A program made the translations under genes and the position numbers. Below, in pieces: positions 60,752-64,000 of a stretch of DNA of 64,000 nucleotides. The notes beneath the pieces are model-generated. The model saw nothing but the letters and a program-made list of their open reading frames with translations, did no database searches and was not told the origin of the DNA. The stretch is taken from positions 25,829-89,828 of the forward strand of contig NZ_JBFRCU010000019.1 of NCBI RefSeq assembly GCF_052113205.1. The letters run 5' to 3'. The DNA comes from Inquilinus sp052113205 (GTDB lineage: Bacteria; Pseudomonadota; Alphaproteobacteria; DSM-16000; Inquilinaceae). How positions within the stretch are numbered: position 1 is the stretch's first letter; each line of letters starts with the position of its first letter.

Positions 60752-60841
60752 GCCCGCGGCCAGCCCGATGGCCCCAGTCAGGACGATGTGGAAGTCGGAG
60801 ACGCTGTCGCCTTTGAGGCCGCCGGCGATGGTGGTGGTGCC
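60752..60841 (-). pseudogene. Decayed RTX C-terminal tail remnant
   Basis: Read on the minus strand, 30 codons give TTTIAGGLKGDSVSDFHIV followed by LTGAIGLAAG. This aligns with the last residues of the intact RTX protein (TTIAGDLNGDGTSDFHIQL then TGAIGLVAADFVL). The expected DFVL end and stop are lost, and the sequence upstream no longer resembles RTX. It is the third copy of the tail in this window. Confidence 0.7.
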
Positions 60842-60890
60842 CTCCCCGGCCGGTGCAACTGCAGCGGGACGCCGACCGGGTGGAGCGCGA

Positions 60891-61019
60891 TCACCCCAGG
60901 AACTGAAGCAGGATCGAGCCCGAAAGGGTGGTCCCGGCGACGACCGCCGAGAACGACAAGCCGCCGTGCCAGAGCAGTCCGGCGATCAGAAGCGCCGCCA
61001 GAATGAGAACCAAGACCAT
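60891..61019 (-). CDS. Small 42-residue hydrophobic protein
   Basis: An ATG at 61019 is preceded by AAGGAG with 8-nt spacing and opens 42 codons closed by TGA. The product is nearly all hydrophobic: MVLVLILAALLIAGLLWHGG is one membrane helix and a second follows around residues 24-41. It lies between the RTX-associated repeat region and the decayed RTX tail, in the place where a further RTX gene would begin. It matches no family I know; the quality of the start and the membrane character support coding. Confidence 0.6.
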   Translation of the reverse strand: MVLVLILAALLIAGLLWHGGLSFSAVVAGTTLSGSILLQFLG

Positions 61020-61108
61020 ACCAGCGCTCCTTCCTCGCCGGAATCGTAGAACGGCTTCGGCCGCCGGACGACGATCCCGGCGGCTGGCGGTGAGCGTAGC
61101 CGCCGGTT

Positions 61109-61155
61109 GTATCGGCAGGATGTCGCGGCGCGGGAAATTTGTATCGTCTGTATCG
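61109..61155 (-). promoter_or_regulatory. CGATAC triple-repeat region, left copy
   Basis: CGATAC (GTATCG on the plus strand) occurs at 61109-61114, 61141-61146 and 61150-61155. The spacings, 32 and 9 bp, repeat almost exactly in the right copy at 63599-63646. It lies 90 bp upstream of the 42-residue ORF on the minus strand. Confidence 0.5.
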
Positions 61156-61245
61156 TGGCGGGATCAGCCGCGGCCGTTGCCGATGACAAACGGAAACGCC
61201 GCGTCCGATGCCCTGGCCGCGGCGAAGGTCCGATGCTGGTTGTGG

Positions 61246-63534
61246 CTACAGAACGAAGTCGGCGGCGACCAGCCCGATGGCGCCGGTGAGCTGGATGTGG
61301 AAGTCGGAGGTACCGTCGCCGTTGAGGTCGCCGGCGATGGTGGTGACGCCGCCGGCCACGGAGTATCGCAGCTCGCCGGCATGGTCGGTGTAGAGGCCGC
61401 TGCCGATGAAGCTGAAGGCCTGGTCGCCGGCGGTGCCGGTGTTGGCGTCGATCGCCGACAGGTCGATCTTGTCCCCCTGAGCGTGGCTGAAATCGGTGAT
61501 CCGGTCGGCATTCGCCCCGACCACGCTGTCCGCTGCAGAGGAGAAGACGAAGCGGTCGGCCCCGCCCAGGCCGGTCATCGTGTCCTTGCCGGCGCCACCG
61601 TCCAGAGCGTTCGACGAGGCGTTGCCGGTAGTGGTGTCCGCGCCGGAAGAGNCGTTGACGTTCTCAATGCCGGCGTAGGTGTCGCCCTGGGCGTCGCCGC
61701 CGGTCCCGGCGCCGGTGTTCAGGTTGACCGTCACAGCCGTGCCGCTGCCGGCATAGGAGGCGGTATCGATGCCGTTGCCACCATCAAGCGCGTCCGCGCC
61801 GGCGCCACCGACGAGGATGTCGTTGCCGTTATACCCGGCCAGCGCGTTGGCGCCGGTATTGCCGGTCAGGGTGTCGGCCAGCTGGCTGCCGTTGACGTTC
61901 TCGATGCCGGCATAGGTATCGCCCTGGGCGTCGCCGCCGGTCCCGGTCCCGGTGGTCAGATTGACCGTCACGCCGGTGGCGCTGTCGTAATAGGATGCGA
62001 GGTCGATGCCCACGCCGCCGTCGAGCGCGTCTGCGCCGGCGCCGGCACGAAGAACATCGTTACCCCCGAACCCGGCCAGGGCATTGACGCCGGCATTGCC
62101 GATCAGCGTGTCGGCGAGTTGGCTGCCGTTGACGTTCTCGATGCCGGCATAGGTGTCGCCCTGAGCGTCGCCGCCTGTGCCGGCCCCGGAGGCCAGATTG
62201 GCGGTCACGCCGGCGCCGCTGTCGAAATAGGAGGCAATGTCGATGCCGGCGCCGCCGTCGAGCGTGTCGGCGCCGATGCCGCCGCGGAGGACGTCGTTGC
62301 CGTCGCCGCCGGAGAGCCTGTCGTTGCCGCCGAGGCCGCTCAGGGTGTTGGCGCCCGCATCGCCCGTCAGCACATCGTCATAGCTGGAAGTGCCTTCGAC
62401 ATTCTCGATCCCAGATAAAATGTCGCGCTGGGCGTCGGCGCCGATGGCCAGGCCGGAGGCGAGATCGACCCGCACGCCACTGAGGGCGAGGCTGGCGCTG
62501 TAGCTGACGGTGTCGATGCCGGCGCCGCCATCCAGCGCATCGGCGCCGGCGCCGCCGCGAAGCAGGTCGTTCCCGTCGCCGCCGAGCAGCACATCGTCGC
62601 CGTCCATCCCGTCCAGGGTATCGTTGCCGCCCAGGCCGACAAGCCGGTTGGCGCCGACATCGCCGGTCAGCGAGTCGCCGAAGCCGGCCGAGCCGATGAC
62701 GTTCTCGACCCCGATGGCGTCGCCCTCGGCGTCGCCGCCCGAAAAGATGACTGTCGTCATATTGATGGTGACGCCGGCGCCGCTGTCGAAATAGGTGGCG
62801 GTGTCGATGCCATCGCCGCCGATCAAAATGTCGCCCGTGGCGCCGCCATGCAGGAAATCGTCGCCGACATCGCCGAACACGTAATCGAAGCCTCCGCCAC
62901 CAATCAGGATGTCATCGCCGGTCCCGCCGTACAGCTGGTCGTTGTCGGCGCCGCCCGTCAGGCTGTCGTCGCCGCTGCCGCCGGTGAGGGCATTGATGCC
63001 GCCGAGACCGATGAGGATGTCGTTGCCGTCCAAACCGGTCAGTACGTTATCCGCGTCCGATCCGGTCAGGATGTCGTCATAGTTGGTGCCCACGATATTC
63101 TCGACATCGGCGCCGATCACGTCGCCCTGGGCATCGCCGCCTGAGCCGATGCCGCCGATCGTCACCGTGACGCCGCCGGCCGAGCTCGTGGCATAGGTGA
63201 TGTCGTCGATGCCGGCCCCGCCATTGAGGATGTCGGCGCCGGCGCCGCCTTCGAGAATGTCGAGGCCGTCGCCGCCGTTCAGCGTGTCGGCGCCGTCGTC
63301 ACCGTTGAGCGTATCATTGCCGGCATCGCCGTTCAGGGTATCGTCGCCCTCGTTGCCGTTGACGAAATCGCTATCGGCACCACCATTCACCAGGTCGTTG
63401 CCGGTACCGGCTAAGATGAAGTCGTTGCCGGCATCGCCGAAGATCTGGTCGTTGCCGCCAAAGCCGGAGATCGAATCACCTTCGATCGAGCCGTTGATGA
63501 TGTTGTCGCTTTCGTCGCCGTTGAAGATCGCCAC
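61246..63534 (-). CDS. RTX repeat protein with serralysin-type C-terminal domain
   Basis: This 762-residue calcium-binding protein consists of many GGxGxDxLx nonapeptide blocks (for example GNDTLNGDDGADTLNGGDGL) separated by beta-strand spacers. It ends with a serralysin-like domain (ADRITDFSHAQGDKIDLSAI) and the terminus GLVAADFVL, a type I secretion signal. No catalytic domain is present. GTG 63534 with GAAGGG 8 nt upstream is preferred, since the frame further upstream runs out of frame through the neighbouring RTX gene. One undetermined base at 61652 lies in a GNC codon, most likely glycine by comparison with the sister repeats. Confidence 0.85.
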   Translation of the reverse strand: MAIFNGDESDNIINGSIEGDSISGFGGNDQIFGDAGNDFILAGTGNDLVNGGADSDFVNGNEGDDTLNGDAGNDTLNGDDGADTLNGGDGLDILEGGAGADILNGGAGIDDITYATSSAGGVTVTIGGIGSGGDAQGDVIGADVENIVGTNYDDILTGSDADNVLTGLDGNDILIGLGGINALTGGSGDDSLTGGADNDQLYGGTGDDILIGGGGFDYVFGDVGDDFLHGGATGDILIGGDGIDTATYFDSGAGVTINMTTVIFSGGDAEGDAIGVENVIGSAGFGDSLTGDVGANRLVGLGGNDTLDGMDGDDVLLGGDGNDLLRGGAGADALDGGAGIDTVSYSASLALSGVRVDLASGLAIGADAQRDILSGIENVEGTSSYDDVLTGDAGANTLSGLGGNDRLSGGDGNDVLRGGIGADTLDGGAGIDIASYFDSGAGVTANLASGAGTGGDAQGDTYAGIENVNGSQLADTLIGNAGVNALAGFGGNDVLRAGAGADALDGGVGIDLASYYDSATGVTVNLTTGTGTGGDAQGDTYAGIENVNGSQLADTLTGNTGANALAGYNGNDILVGGAGADALDGGNGIDTASYAGSGTAVTVNLNTGAGTGGDAQGDTYAGIENVNXSSGADTTTGNASSNALDGGAGKDTMTGLGGADRFVFSSAADSVVGANADRITDFSHAQGDKIDLSAIDANTGTAGDQAFSFIGSGLYTDHAGELRYSVAGGVTTIAGDLNGDGTSDFHIQLTGAIGLVAADFVL
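61655..62200 (-). repeat. Tandem 237-nt repeats inside the RTX gene
   Basis: The segment encoding GGDAQGDTYAGIENVN recurs at 61681, 61918 and 62155, exactly 237 nt (79 codons) apart. The intervening GSQLADTL and DGG-GID-ASY blocks are also kept. A more diverged unit lies 267 nt further on. The copies are close enough to have arisen by recent unequal exchange. Confidence 0.75.
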
Positions 63535-63598
63535 TTGATTTTCCCTTCCGGATCGGGCCGTCCGATGCGGCGGCCTGCGGGGACAGTAGTCGCCGGAC

Positions 63599-63646
63599 GT
63601 ATCGGCAGGATGTCGCGCGCCGGGTAGATTTGTATCGTCCGTATCG
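63599..63646 (-). promoter_or_regulatory. CGATAC triple-repeat region, right copy
   Basis: GTATCG on the plus strand occurs at 63599-63604, 63632-63637 and 63641-63646, in the same arrangement as the left copy (33 and 9 bp). Surrounding sequence (GGCAGGATGTCGCG, ATTTGTATCGTC) is also shared. It lies 65 bp upstream of the GTG of the intact RTX gene. Confidence 0.5.
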
Positions 63647-63724
63647 CGGCCGGATTCAGCCGCGGCAGACAAGATCGCCGCGGCCGATATCCTGGCCGCG
63701 GCGAAGGTCCGGTGCTGGTTGTGG

Positions 63725-64000
63725 CTACAGAACGAAGTCGGCCGCGACCAAGCCGATGGCACCGGTGAGCTGGATGTGGAAGTCGGAGGTGCCGTCGCCG
63801 TTGAGGTCGCCGGCGATGGTGGTGACGCCGCCGGCCACGGAGTATCGCAGCTCGCCGGCATGGTCGGTGTAGAGGCCGGTGCCGATGAAGCTGAAGGCCT
63901 GGTCGCCGGCGGCGCCGGTGTTGGCATCGATCGCCGACAGGTCGATCTTGTCCCCCTGAGCGTGGCTGAAATCGGTGATCCGGTCGGCATTGGCCCCGAC
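63725..64000 (-). CDS. RTX protein, C-terminal part, cut by window edge
   Basis: The last 91 codons and TAG stop of a second RTX gene are visible; its start lies beyond the right end. The protein differs from the tail of the neighbour at only two residues (Thr/Ala and Ser/Thr) and ends in the same GLVAADFVL secretion signal. About eight mismatches are seen over 275 nt by eye. With its neighbour it forms a tandem duplication in the same orientation. Confidence 0.8.
   Translation of the reverse strand, partial: VGANADRITDFSHAQGDKIDLSAIDANTGAAGDQAFSFIGTGLYTDHAGELRYSVAGGVTTIAGDLNGDGTSDFHIQLTGAIGLVAADFVL

Noticed and set aside
61655..62200. Regular direct repeats as a possible CRISPR array
   Set aside because: Units are 237 nt, in frame, and encode RTX repeats; no short repeat/spacer pattern and no cas genes.
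63535..63990. N-terminal extension of the intact RTX gene through the neighbour
   Set aside because: The extension reads the neighbouring RTX tail in a wrong frame (Pro/Ser/Thr/Arg-rich) and crosses its stop region; GTG 63534 with a ribosome-binding site starts the repeats directly.

Overview
This is a GC-rich, densely packed, mostly catabolic stretch of an alphaproteobacterial chromosome or large replicon. The closest fit is a metabolically versatile soil or rhizosphere lineage of the Rhodospirillales/Hyphomicrobiales type; I cannot name a species. The evidence is high GC in nearly every third codon position, five solute-uptake ABC systems, FCD-type GntR, MarR, TetR, XRE-cupin and Rrf2 regulators next to their target genes, a FixJ-type phosphorelay, and RTX proteins with serralysin-like tails. 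There are three ambiguous bases (16121, 50786, 61652). I see no rRNA, tRNA, insertion sequence, phage gene or CRISPR array.

Left part (1-13218). A 3-hydroxybenzoate 4-hydroxylase-like flavoprotein (mobA) is followed by an aromatic/amino-acid block: a class V aminotransferase-fold enzyme, an amino-acid ABC permease and binding protein without an ATPase, a kynurenine-formamidase-like cyclase, a MarR regulator and indolepyruvate ferredoxin oxidoreductase (iorAB). Related 13-bp dyads lie in the cyclase promoter and just downstream of the iorA -10 box, so one MarR protein probably controls both. A three-gene ABC-2 exporter of the viologen-exporter type follows.

Sugar-acid block (13370-24628). A GntR/FCD regulator and a complete five-gene family-5 ABC importer precede a UxuA-type mannonate dehydratase, a uronate-dehydrogenase-like SDR, a ManD-type dehydratase and a third enolase-superfamily dehydratase. 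The set fits uptake and breakdown of uronates or uronate-containing oligomers. A perfect dyad directly after a TATACT box is the likely GntR operator.

D-peptide block (24644-39325). This is the most coherent candidate system. One operon encodes a D-arginine-dehydrogenase-like flavoprotein, an M81 (MlrC-type) peptidase and a DAP-type D-aminopeptidase. Separate units encode an M55 D-aminopeptidase, a complete Dpp-type importer, a second S12 serine hydrolase and an Ldh-family dehydrogenase of the type that includes delta1-piperideine-2-carboxylate reductase. An XRE-cupin regulator sits inside, and three promoter regions share a GGAAAATT-like element. Together they suggest import, hydrolysis and oxidation of D-residue peptides.

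Right part (39338-64000). A flavin monooxygenase and an O-methyltransferase face a TetR regulator. A ribose/rhamnose-type ABC importer faces an SGNH hydrolase. An MscS channel with a CRP-like domain is followed by an Rrf2 regulator and a two-regulator/one-kinase operon; a shared CCTA(N)2CC(N)2GG dyad recurs through this locus. A CNNM/CorC membrane protein, a MaoC-type dehydratase, a Tat-exported epoxide hydrolase and a VOC protein come next. The end holds surface proteins: an autotransporter and a tandem RTX family with one intact gene, one gene cut by the window edge and one decayed tail next to an unlisted 42-residue membrane ORF.
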